Below are positions 9,636 through 19,685 of a stretch of 64,000 bases of DNA, in pieces. Source of the stretch: Pestalotiopsis fici W106-1 (lineage: Eukaryota; Ascomycota; Sordariomycetes; Amphisphaeriales; Sporocadaceae); contig NW_006917103.1 of the NCBI RefSeq assembly GCF_000516985.1, positions 620,001-684,000 on the forward strand, written 5' to 3'. Position numbers and translations under genes: made by a program. Numbering within the stretch: position 1 is the stretch's first letter; each line of letters begins with the position of its first letter. Under the pieces are notes generated by a model. That model worked only from the letters and a program-made list of their open reading frames with translations, was not told the origin of the DNA and did not search any database.

Positions 9636-10661
9636 TTACGACACAGTTTCCGCCATCAAACGATGACGTTCTTGTGCCGCCGGACAGGAAGCAAAGTGAT
9701 GCAAAAATTCAGGTCGTAGAAACATTCTCTGCCGAACCTTGAAGTCGCGCGTCCACGTCGCCACGGCCGGCGCCGTCTGCTGCGACTCCTGACATCCCTT
9801 GCAGCACAAGCCATTGTCGGCTGTTCCCGCCTCGATATCGAAATAGGGTAGCCGCGTCGCCGCCATGAAGCGATAGGCATCCGTCATATCGAAGCTGGGG
9901 CGCCAGTACGCGTAGACCTTGCGCAAGACCTCTGCGTCGGAAACAGTCTTCTCCGCGGCATACGCTATGGCCTTGTTTTCCGAGACAATGTCGACCCGGC
10001 GGCGGCGTGGCTTGGTGGCGGTACGATGATACACATCCCGATATGTTCCCGGCAGGGTGCGGAGGACGGGGATGGACTTCTTGAGCACCTCCGTTGAGCT
10101 CTCCTCCAAGATACGCGGAACGTCACTCAGCTTCATGACACCCAAGTCGGGCTCGCAGCGAAGACACTCATAGCAGCACCGCGAGGCCTCTGGGATGAAG
10201 AAGAAGCAGCCAAAATGCTTGCAAACGATACACTCTTTCGAGGTGAGGGCAGAGTCAATGTCACCCACAGAGAGGTGGGGCCCGTACCCAGTCTTGAGCA
10301 CTGCGCGCAGAGTTTCTGAACCATGCTCGGCCACGCGTCTGAACGCTGGAATCGTCGCTGTCGTCTCCCGGGCCCGGCGGCTGACGTGACTGAAGAAAAA
10401 GGCGCTCTTGGCATCAAGCATCATGCAAATAGTGGAAATGACCTCGATGGGTAGGCTCGTCAGGTTTCCAAACTGTGCTCCTCCTGACATGGAAGAAATC
10501 GGTTGAAACAGCAATGACTGTACCGCCGAGTGAGAACTCTGCTCAAACTGTATGACGACCTGCGTCAAGTCATCCCGCTCATAGGCAGCTGCTCGAATGA
10601 TTGCATCATCATCAGATGATGATGTCGGCCGCGTGCCGCTTGCACCTCTCTTTTTTGGCAT
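9636..10661 (-). CDS. F-box-like protein with Cys-rich zinc-finger-like segment
   Basis: Single-exon protein of 341 aa. Residues 67-99 (LTSLPIEVISTICMMLDAKS, then a short FFFSHVSRRARE) match the F-box pattern LP.E....I...L......S.VS+..R. Such proteins bring substrates to SCF ubiquitin ligases through Skp1. It is followed by a Cys cluster (C144, C147, C152, C162, C163, C166, C169) typical of many fungal F-box proteins of unknown target. A basic RRRR segment (about residues 218-221) and a second Cys pair, CCKGC, lie in the C-terminal half. There is no leucine-rich or WD repeat region, so the substrate is unknown. The ATG at 10661 begins a Ser/Asp-rich disordered leader; Met58 (MSGGAQFGNL) is a possible alternative start just before the F-box. 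Confidence 0.75.
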   Translation of the reverse strand: MPKKRGASGTRPTSSSDDDAIIRAAAYERDDLTQVVIQFEQSSHSAVQSLLFQPISSMSGGAQFGNLTSLPIEVISTICMMLDAKSAFFFSHVSRRARETTATIPAFRRVAEHGSETLRAVLKTGYGPHLSVGDIDSALTSKECIVCKHFGCFFFIPEASRCCYECLRCEPDLGVMKLSDVPRILEESSTEVLKKSIPVLRTLPGTYRDVYHRTATKPRRRRVDIVSENKAIAYAAEKTVSDAEVLRKVYAYWRPSFDMTDAYRFMAATRLPYFDIEAGTADNGLCCKGCQESQQTAPAVATWTRDFKVRQRMFLRPEFLHHFASCPAAQERHRLMAETVS

Positions 10662-11171
10662 TGATGCGGAGGAGGCTCTTCACGAGCAAAGAATAATGGG
10701 AGTTACCGGACGTGGAAAGCCTAATGTTTCACTCAAGGGACTGCCAGTGATTATGCCGATACGTTGTGGATGAATGAGCATACAAGGTGACCGTTCCAAG
10801 GTGGACCGCGAGTTTCCCACTGTACAACTTTGGCCCGAGTTCTAATCACAAGCGGCCATGTTGAGGACAGTATATTCTGCAATTTGATACTGTACGCTGC
10901 TGCATACGGAGTACTCCACACTGAATTCGGCAAGCGATCTGATGCTGTTTGTAGATTGCTTCACACCATGGCAAAATTGAGTATTGCGAATACATCATTT
11001 GAAAATACATTGTGGTAAACAAGCTCAATTTCAAATCTGAAGGTAACTCCGGCCCAACTAGGGATCTGAGGGAGTATATGAACCATCAACACCTAAACGC
11101 CAAATATATGTAATCGCAAAGCCCGAACATTGGATTCGTCGTCCCTTGACCGAATCCCCAAACAAATCCTC
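10662..11171. other. Intergenic region
   Basis: About 510 bp between two minus-strand genes, holding the 3' UTR of the large repeat protein and the promoter of the F-box gene. A TACGGAGTA palindromic word near 10907, common in fungal intergenic DNA, is the only feature noted. Confidence 0.45.
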
Positions 11172-14100
11172 CTAGAATGAAAACCACGAAGACCGCTTGC
11201 TAGACTGCCCGTCTGTCTCCGCTTCCACGTCCGCATCCTCCAAATCCCATTCCCTCTTGTGCATCTCAACAAGATCATATCCAGTACTCAGACGCTGTCG
11301 CCAGCCACTCACGAACAGCCAGGCGAGGCGAAAGTCACCACTTGCCTGTGACCCGTTGATTGGCCCCACATCGTCGTATTCGTCCTCATAGTCTTCATTA
11401 TCATAATGCGTGTTTAAGCCGTCAGGCTCTGGATGATTTGTATCTCCCGTCGCGACCGAATGTGGTCAGTGTCGGGATGCGCTGCTGAAGCTGCGCAATA
11501 ACGAACTGCGTTCGCTTGACTTGTCGTCTCGCTCCCTCGAGAACGTCTTCCTGGCAGACTTCTGGCTAGAGTCAATAGAGGGACGTGCTTCGTGGAGTTG
11601 GGAAGAGCTCCGCTTGCGGTTGATGGAGGGCACCGTGATGGATTCAGATTGCGATGGGATGGTTGATGCGCTGCTGGCCCCCTCACCAGAATTGCCGCCT
11701 GGTGCCTCGAACATGTTACGAAGTTTCTGGAACATGTGCGAGCCGGCAGGTGCGTGAGAACCGGAGACGGAGCGATGTGACTCCATGACTGGTGGGTGGA
11801 TGAGTACACTTCGCCGTGAAGAGCTGAAGTCAGACGGAGCAGGCTTGGCGCTGTCATATTTAAACGGATCAAACTCATCATCGCCATATGGGTCTGTCAT
11901 CTGGGTACTGGCTCGAGACCGCCCACTGACTGATCCTTGCCAGGAATCTTGAATTGCAGGCTCGCGCTTGTCAACAGACAAGGACGAAGGGGCCGGTGAC
12001 GAAGGCCTTGTCGAGAGGCTGCTCGGACTGCGTGCGTGCCAGAAAACGTGCGTGACATCGCGAGGTGCAAATTGTGAAGGATCGGCCTCGGCTTCGGGCT
12101 CCACTTCTGGTTCATACTGTCTGGTCGGTGTGAGAGCAGCGTGTCTGCTGGCAGCCAGTCCTCCTCTGTTGGGAGTACCAGGTTGTAACACGAGAGGACT
12201 GACCTCGCGGTTGTTTCCCAGTACACTAGGAGCTAGGCTAGGTGTTCGTGCACGGCCAACAGATAGAGCATCTTCCTCATGGCCAGAACCACCGACTGCT
12301 CGGATCCCAAAGCTCCGGGGAAAGTCAAACTTGCTTTGCGTTGGAGTCTGCTCCTCTTGGAAAGTTGTAGCAGCCTTGAAGGGTTCGTCGGTGGATCGGT
12401 CCGTCAATTCACCCCAGCTTGCTCCGTCATACTGGGCAGGACTTGACTCTCTCATGTAACTGTTGGAGCCGTGGGCAACTGGAAACGAATCGATGATCTC
12501 GGAGTCTTCCTCATCACTAAAATGAGATGAGGCGGTTTCGTCATCGAACAGATCGTCAGAACCCTGTACAGTGACGTTCTCGACCGGTAGTGGCGATGCG
12601 GAAACTTCTCTTTGGTGTTCATCGGCAGGAATTGGTGGCAAGGGACGATGACCCAGCTTGGTGTTTCCCGAGGAGCTGGCCGTCTGTGTGACGACGGGAG
12701 GTATATACTTGTCGGTCAACTCTACTGGGTTGGACCTTTCAGCTGAAGACGAATCTGCTTTTTCCTGGTGTTCCACTGTGTCTCCAATTGCTTGCGCTGA
12801 CTGTCGCTCCGCATCCGGAGGCGAATCCGTGACGGGCTCCCGGGAAGGCTCTGATCGTCCAGCATAATCTGATTGCGTGTCAGTCAGAGTTGAGATACCA
12901 GGTTGAACCGGGTTTCGGGGGGAGGTACCAACTTGTTCGTCTTCCAGACGTCCTGATGCTGATGTGTCCGCTTCATTGCTATATTTGTTTGCAGACTCAA
13001 AGTTGGGCATGTCTTTGGACTCAGATGTCGGCATATCTTTTGCTTCGAAAGGGGATCCATCCGCAGAGTCAGTGGGAATACGAGCTACATTTATCGCAGG
13101 AACAACTTCAATGTTGCTCTTTGCGTCTTCATTCCGCGCCGACTCTAGTGCCCCCTTGGCCCCTTCCTGAGTATCAAGGATGCTCTTCGCCGATGTGTCT
13201 CGTGTCTTGTTGACATCGGCTTTCTCTTCGCCTGCATCTTTCTCGAGCAGCTCGCTGTTGTCAGTACTGTCTTGGACAAGGTCATCCGAATCCAGTGTGG
13301 TATCTGCTGTGCTTGGCTGGCTCTGCTCCGTTGATTCAGCCGTGTCGGTCTCGACATTATCAGCTGGTGCGGTGGGCACTGAAGAAAGTTGTATTTCTTT
13401 CACATCTTCGGTGTAAGTGGATTCTTTAGGCTCCTCAGCAATCTTTACGGCAGACATGGACTCAGGGATGGTCGGCTGATCGTGCGAAATGTGCTCATGT
13501 TGCTCAACAGTGACACCCTCTGCGGGTGTGTCATCGACCGGCACACTGATAGAGGCATCACTTGTAGGAGCTTCCAGAACAGACAACTCGGTGGCTTCTT
13601 CTTGGTTAGCTTCAGTAGTCTCTTGGGCTGGTACCTCCACGGGCTCGTGGACAACATCCTGGATCACTTCGACAGTCTGTTGAGGGACTTCCTCGGTAGT
13701 CTCTGGAGCAGGCGTCTTGCTAGTATCTTCAGGGACAATCTCTGTAGGCTTCTCAATGACTTGCTCAACGGATTCCTGGACAGACTCTACAGGTTCCTGA
13801 GTGCTTTCTTCAACAACAGGATTCTCCACGATCTCCGTAGACTTTTGGGCAAGGTCCTCGACAGGGGCTTCAACAGGTGCTGTGGCAAGTTCTTCTGTAG
13901 TGTCTTGGACTGGCTCAACCATCTCTTTCGGGACTTCTTCAACACCCTCAGTAGGCTCGACAGCAGAGTCCTCCTGGGCGGCTATGGGCTCGACAATCTC
14001 GTCGTTGGAACTGGACTCGTCCACCTCAGGATGCGTGGTGGCATTCTTGGTAGTTAGATCGAGTTCCGCAGGTACAGATGCAATGTCTTCAGCGGGCTGG

Positions 14101-16693
14101 ACGTCTGTGATTGTATCCGGCTTTTCCTGTTGGACCTCTTCGCTCGCTGCTTCAGTTGTTGTGTCCTCGGGCTCAATTGATTGAGTAGTCTCGATAGCCG
14201 TCTCAATGGGAGCTGTGACTTCCTCCGATGCTTCTGATACGACTTCATTGGCGGCAGGGATGGCAGGTGCTTCGGCTACAATCTCAACCTTCTCATCGGC
14301 CGGTTGAGCAGCATCAGCGACAGATGCTTCCATAACGTTTTCAGCAGAAACAGTTGGTTCATTTGCAAGCTGTGTGGAATCAACAACTTCGGAAACCTGT
14401 TCTGTTTCGATGATTTCGATGTCCTTGGCGGTCTCAGAAGCCTCGGCAACAGACTCCTCTACTGGCTGAGTGGCTACAGGAGCCTCAGTAGGCTCCCCAG
14501 TGGGATCCTGTGTGGCCTCGGAAGCATTTACGGATTCTTGGCTCTCTGGAACCTCGACAGCTTTCGTGACAGTCTCCTCTACAGACTCTGCAACAGGTTC
14601 CTCTGCAACAGGCTCCTCTGCAACAGGCTCCTCTGCTGCTGGTGCCTTCACAGGTGTGTCTACGGGTACGGTCTCAGTCTCGACAGTGGCTTCGGGGACT
14701 TCGGTGGCTGTTGCCTCAACAGAAGGCTCGGCTGCTTCGGCAGTTTCAAGAGCAATTTCGTCTACTGGTTGCTTATCCTCGATCGCGGATTCAGTGGCAG
14801 AATCTTGTCCAGACTCGGCAGCAGGCTCAGAAGTCTGGACAGTGGCCTTGGAGGTAGATTCGAGAGGAGCTTCACCAATAGTCTCAGCAGCAACTTCATT
14901 TACCGACTCAGTAGCAGGCTCCACAACAGGCTCGGTGGACTGATGAGAAGGTTCTTCTGTTACTTCAGCAGTAGGCTCGGTGACAGACTCGGTGACAGGC
15001 TCAGTGACAGTCTCCTCAGAGGATGCAATGGCTGCGTCTTCTGCTGCAACAGGTTCTGTGGTGGAAACTTCGGCGACCGGCTCGGCGATAGGCTCATCAA
15101 CAGCTTCGATAGTAGCTTCCTCTACCGGCTCAGTAGAGGCAGATTCAATAACGGCTTGCTCTACTGGCTCGAGAACAGATCCAGGGACATTTTCCTCTGT
15201 CGGATCAGAAGCGGTAGCTTCAGGAGCAGGCTCTTCTACCGACTCAGCAGTGGTGAGCTCTGTGACGGGTTCAGCTGCAATGACTGTCTCGTCGACTGGT
15301 TCGGCGGTGGCGGGTTCGGCTGATGGTTCCATAGCAGTCTCGGCCGCTGGCTCCTCTGCCGGCTCGGCGATGGTTGGTTCGACCTTAGCTTCCGTCGCGG
15401 ATTCCTCAACGGGCTCGGGGACGGTATCAGCATCAGCAACCGCGTTCGCGGCAGATTGTTCTGCAGAATCAATGGCAGCAGGCTCAGCGGCGGGTTCAGC
15501 AGGAATCTCGGCGGTAGTCGGTTCAACAGCAGTCTCAACAGCAAGATCTACCGACTCAACAGCGGTAGGATTGACGGTAGATTCAGTAGCAGGTTCCTCG
15601 ACTGGTTCCGAAACAACTGGTTCGGCGACGGATTCAGTGGCGGCTTCAGTAGCAACCTCGGGGGCGGACTCGGCGGGTTCGGCGGCAGGTTCAGTGGCGT
15701 TCTCGGTAGCTAATTCTTCAATCGGCTCAGCAGGGACAGATTCGACAGTAGGTGTTTCCACAACAGGTTCTTCGACAGCAGGTTCTTCGACAGCAGGTTC
15801 TTCGACAGCAGGTTCTTCGACAGCAGGTTCTTCGACAGCAGGTTCAGGAGTCTCGGCAGCAGGCTCTTCAGGTGCCACCTCCTCGATCGACTTGGCATCA
15901 GTAGTGGCCGGCTCGTCGACCGGCTCTGCTGCAGATTCCTCTGATGGCTCGTTAACGGCTTCAGTAGCATTTTCAGTAGCCTCAGTTGTTGGTTCCTCGG
16001 CAGCCGGTTCTTCTTCAGTTTCCACAGCAGGTTCAGCAGCCGGCTCGGGGCTCTCAACGACAGCTTCAACTTGGGTTTCCGCCACGGCAGCTTCAGTTGG
16101 CTGCTCAACTCGGCCCCTCTTTCGAGTTGGCATCTCTGGCAGAGTAATTTGAAGATGTTCATCGATCAATTGGTTGATCTCCTGAAGATTGCTTACATTA
16201 GTATTTTGTCAAACCGGCTTTCTTCCAAGTAATTCATGAAAAGACTCACCTTTCGTTGGTCTTCGAGAGCGGATATCTTCAGTTTCGCACCATCAATCAG
16301 TGCTCTTGCAGCTTCCTCAATCTCGTCCATCTTCTTGTCCGTGTCCTCGTCGACTAGCTTGACGTCTCCATCGAGCTTCTCTTGCCGAGCGATGTCCTCA
16401 GCATCATTTCTGTTCTGGAGTGTCTCATCTTCCTCCTTGCGTCGAGCTTCCCGCTCCTCGTCCTCTATTCTTCTCCTTTCCTTGATTTCATCAAGCTCTA
16501 CTTGACGCTTGGCCTTTGCCTCCTCCAGCTCCTGGTCAAAAATGGTGCGGAGCCCGGCCAGAAGAGAGTCCCGTTGCTGCTCGAGCTCATCGAGCTGGGT
16601 ATTGTGGCTCTCTGTTGACAGCCCGCTGACAGTGTCCTTGATAGACGACAAGTTGTCGTGCATACGCTGCACAAAGGAGGAAATATTGAACAT
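11172..16693 (-). CDS. Very large coiled-coil and Glu/Pro/Ala-repeat disordered protein
   Basis: Exon 1 is 16250-16693 (148 aa), then a 68-nt intron (GTGAGT donor, TACTAAT branch, TTCAG acceptor), then exon 2 from 16181. Exon 2 reads 1571 codons to a TGA at 11466-11468, giving 1719 aa. The N-terminal about 160 residues are highly charged and predicted coiled coil (QELEEAKAKRQVELDEIKER, then a RRKEEDE-type run). After a short basic patch (PTRKRGR) come about 900 residues made almost entirely of short E/P/A/V/T/S units of the type VEEPA and ATEPV, with minisatellite-like tandem copies. The rest is Ser/Pro-rich with a cluster of SR-type sites. After the TGA the same frame stays open for 98 more protein-like codons (to 11172, including EDYEDEYDD). 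A 63-nt in-frame intron (GTTCGT donor, CTGAC branch, GGGAG acceptor) would splice out the TGA, so I extend the gene there by inference. No enzyme domain is present; a cytoskeletal, septal or organelle scaffold is possible but unproven. Confidence 0.75.
14591..14635 (-). repeat. Three tandem 15-bp units in the repeat protein gene
   Basis: Three copies of a 15-bp unit (plus-strand form CAACAGGCTCCTCTG; the first copy has one change) encode PVAEE repeated in tandem. Confidence 0.9.
15766..15840 (-). repeat. Five exact tandem copies of a 15-bp minisatellite
   Basis: The unit GGTTCTTCGACAGCA (plus strand) is repeated five times without a single change and continues into a partial sixth copy. It encodes a VEEPA pentapeptide array. 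Exact identity implies recent expansion, so copy number is likely to vary between strains. Confidence 0.95.
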
Positions 16694-18664
16694 CTTGAAT
16701 ATACAAAAGAAACGCTATAGGCCGTTGAGGGGTATCTTGTAATGAGATGAAACGAATTGTATATGACTGTGGCGCAAGCAACACAAGAGAGATAATTTCA
16801 GAGGTATAGTGACACTTGTCGTCTTCGTGAAAAAATGAGTGTAGAGAAAAGTCGTCAATGGCAAACAATTGCACGCTGGAGAAGATCAGACGGAGGAGAA
16901 GATTCTGGTTGATTGGTGAAACATGAGAGCTATTTGTAGCTACCAACGAAGAGACGGTGATCATGCAAATGGTCTGCTGGGATCCGAGCTTCAGCGTTGA
17001 CAATAGCTTTGCTCATCGTTTATGCGCCTCGGATGGAAATACCTAGCGCGAATCCGAGTATAGCATGTGTGGGTATAGAATCTACGGCCTTACCAACGTT
17101 TACTCGGCCCTCACTGCCCTTGGAATTGACTGGGAGTTTATTGTCAGTATGCCGCGGATGGCCTTTCCGCCCAATGATGCCTTAATCAAAGCTGTCCCCG
17201 GAATTTCTGGGCTCGACGTTGCAGCCAGAAATCACAGTGAGGCTGTATGTCTTGAGACGGCGTTGAGGAACGGACCATCGATTGGTCTGTGATCGGATCG
17301 CCCACGATGTTCTCGGCAGATCCGGGGTGGGCTATTTACTATCCTCGCCTCGTACTCATGAGACAAGAGTCTTGATCGCCACTGATTGATGATCAGTGGA
17401 CAAAATGCATTGGGAACCAAGGTTTAGGGTGTTCCTTATTGCTTCTGGACATTTCTAAATTTGTGCCCAAGAGGCTGTTGTTGTCATTTTAGGTGCCGTC
17501 CAAGCTTCTAGGCTTGGGTAAAATATAAGGGACATTCTGGCGGAGGGGCGCGATATACACGCGAGGCTTCTTTCGTGGACTTTGTGCCCTAAAGGTGAAA
17601 TGATGATCCACATCGTTGCAGCGACATGTCAATATGCCAATAGTCGAGCGCAGTAGACATGCAAATGGAAAGAGCAATAAACATTTCTCACTTCCCGTGG
17701 TGCAATACTCAAGAGACGGTCGTTGGTCCATGTGTTGTGAAGAGAAGGAAAACGAGGACACGCTACGGATGCGATAGACGCCTTGGTTTTTACTGCAGTG
17801 ACCCGCTGAAGCCTGAGCGAATTCGCGCCTGCTAGCTGACCACTTCTCAGCGTACTTGCCATGCCACTTGTTTCTCTCATCCCACGAGAGTTCTTGCATG
17901 GCGACATGCCTCTGATGAAACAAGACGCAATTCGCGAGGACAAGTAGCCTCTGTGGCAGTGATAACAATTCATTTCCTTCTAGAATATCGAGGCGACAAA
18001 TTTGGAAGAAAAGAATGTCTTTGCTCAGTTCTGCGGTGGTGGCCCCCAGCGCGATCCACTCGAATTGTTCTTCGCATAAAAGCCGCTGGAACTAGGCCGT
18101 GGGACCTCCCGCTTCACTGGGTCCAACTGGGTCGATTCGATACACTGACCTTTCAGCTCTCCAAATAGATCGGCATCATTCACTCCCGTGTGTCGACCCA
18201 ACGAACAGAGAAAACCCAACTTCAAGGGCCCCTCCTCGTACAAATGCGTCGGCAGCAATTCCATGTTGCCGAACTGGCTTTTTTATGGAGTCTTGCATTG
18301 TATTCGCATTCTCTAACTAGGATCTCCCAGTCTGGAATTCACTCTGGTACATGATGTTCTCATCTGGGGAAATAGTGTGATGATCATTTTTTCTCTTTCT
18401 TTCTTGAATTGAATCTGAATCTACATAGGTATGTAACTGTCTAAAGCTGCAAGCGTATAAGTTGTTTAAGCTGAAAAACGGCAAGGATTGGCCCAGTCGA
18501 ACACTCGAGACATGAATAGGGCATTCGTAGCTGAATCATCATGGCAAAAGTACGGCATTTATATCATCCTCCGAATGAAGTGCGGAAGATATTGTCCGTT
18601 GACCAAATCGTTTCAACATGCCAGAGGGACTTTTAACGGTTTTTGGGAGTTTGCGCGTTACTGC
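16694..18664. other. Long intergenic region, no gene called
   Basis: Nearly 2 kb. The first about 300 bp is the promoter of the repeat protein gene. Several ORFs of 60-160 codons on both strands overlap here (for example minus 17489-17968 and plus 17065-17292), but none has a domain, coherent splice signals or family resemblance. A decayed gene cannot be excluded around 17000-18260. Confidence 0.45.
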
Positions 18665-19685
18665 TCAAAACCTCATGGTGCTCGACTTTCCAACCCTCGC
18701 TTTCCTTGACCTGTACGACTCGCGGTAGCTGATGCGTTGAAACGTGCCATAGCCATAAACGGCAAATCCGGCCAGAGTCCAGAAGCCAGTAACAACCAGA
18801 CCAACGGGGAAAATGAGAATGTTGACGCCCGGCAGAATAAAGGCGACGGTTCCATTCTTGAGCCCAGCAACCACGTCATTGACTGCCAGCTGGGCGAGAG
18901 CGAGATCAGACATGATGACCTCATTGGAGAAAATGCCGTTCACAAAGGCGGCCTCGTTGGAAGAGACGTTGGTAGTGACCGTGTTGCCTGCGGCGTTGAC
19001 ACCCTTGAGACTAACTGTAGGCATGATCAATGCCTCGAGAACTCCCCTTTCCATAGTATCAGTACAAGTTCTCCCAACTTTAGTGCATTGAGTATTTCTT
19101 CACTTACATGGTCATTGGCTGGGCAAGCTGTGCCTGATCTATTTGTCCAACGAACAAGTAGGTTTGCAGTGGAGTAGGGTTCACGGCACGCGCTTCCAGT
19201 CCACGTGCAGCTACTGATGACGATGTTTGGTTGACACTTGACACCGAAGCACCCTTGTATTGAAGTTCGACTTGAATGTTCTGCTGGGGAATACTCGAAA
19301 AGTCTCCAGTCGCCGAGGATACTTGGAATAATCTCAGATCTGCCATGAAAGTGCCCGTGTTCGTATCCAGGCTAGGAATGTTGTAGCAGACAGCAGTTCC
19401 TGAAGGGTTCGATGCGACTGAGAGTTGCGAAAGAGCCGTCGTACATGCTGCTGAAGTCTCGGCGTTCCACTGTGACATGTTCATCGACGACTGGTTCGGC
19501 GTCAGGTTGATCGAGCTCTGTCTCTTTTCCAGCATTGGTGTGATATCATCCTCCATTCTCGGTTCCACCACATTCCTGGGTTCCATGCCCGCCATTCGTC
19601 CCACGCCAGCATAGGCCCCCGTCACCAGCAACGAGGCCGCAATTGAAGTAGTCCAAATCATTTTGGCTATGTTTGTTTGCGGCAA
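18665..19685 (-). CDS. Secretory-pathway protein with C-terminal transmembrane segment, function unknown
   Basis: Exon 1 is 19108-19685, the intron is 19047-19107 (61 nt, GTAAGT donor, CTGATA branch, GAAAG acceptor), and exon 2 is 18665-19046; together 319 aa. The splice restores an ATG codon and an in-frame join ...QPMTMGVLEALIMPTVS. A signal peptide is clear (IWTTSIAASLLVTGAYA, cleavage near residue 26). The ectodomain has several N-x-S/T sites and two Cys (AACTTAL and TAVCYN). Near the C-terminus a hydrophobic stretch (LPGVNILIFPVGLVVTGFW, continuing into TLAGFAVYGYG) forms a membrane segment, followed by a short Arg/Lys-rich cytosolic tail. The overall plan is a type I membrane protein of the cell surface or secretory pathway. 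I do not recognise the family, but the composition is typical of conserved Pezizomycotina surface proteins. Confidence 0.7.

Noticed and set aside
14304..16152. Plus-strand ORFs of 339 and 390 codons (14304-15323 and 14980-16152) opposite the repeat protein
   Set aside because: They mirror the Glu/Pro/Ala repeat composition of the minus-strand gene (Ser/Gly/Thr-rich shadows) and have no domains or independent splice signals.
17065..17292. 75-codon ORF starting MCGYRIYGLTNVYSALTALG
   Set aside because: It looks partly protein-like but no domain, no neighbouring exon and no relative could be recognised; a chance ORF or relic.
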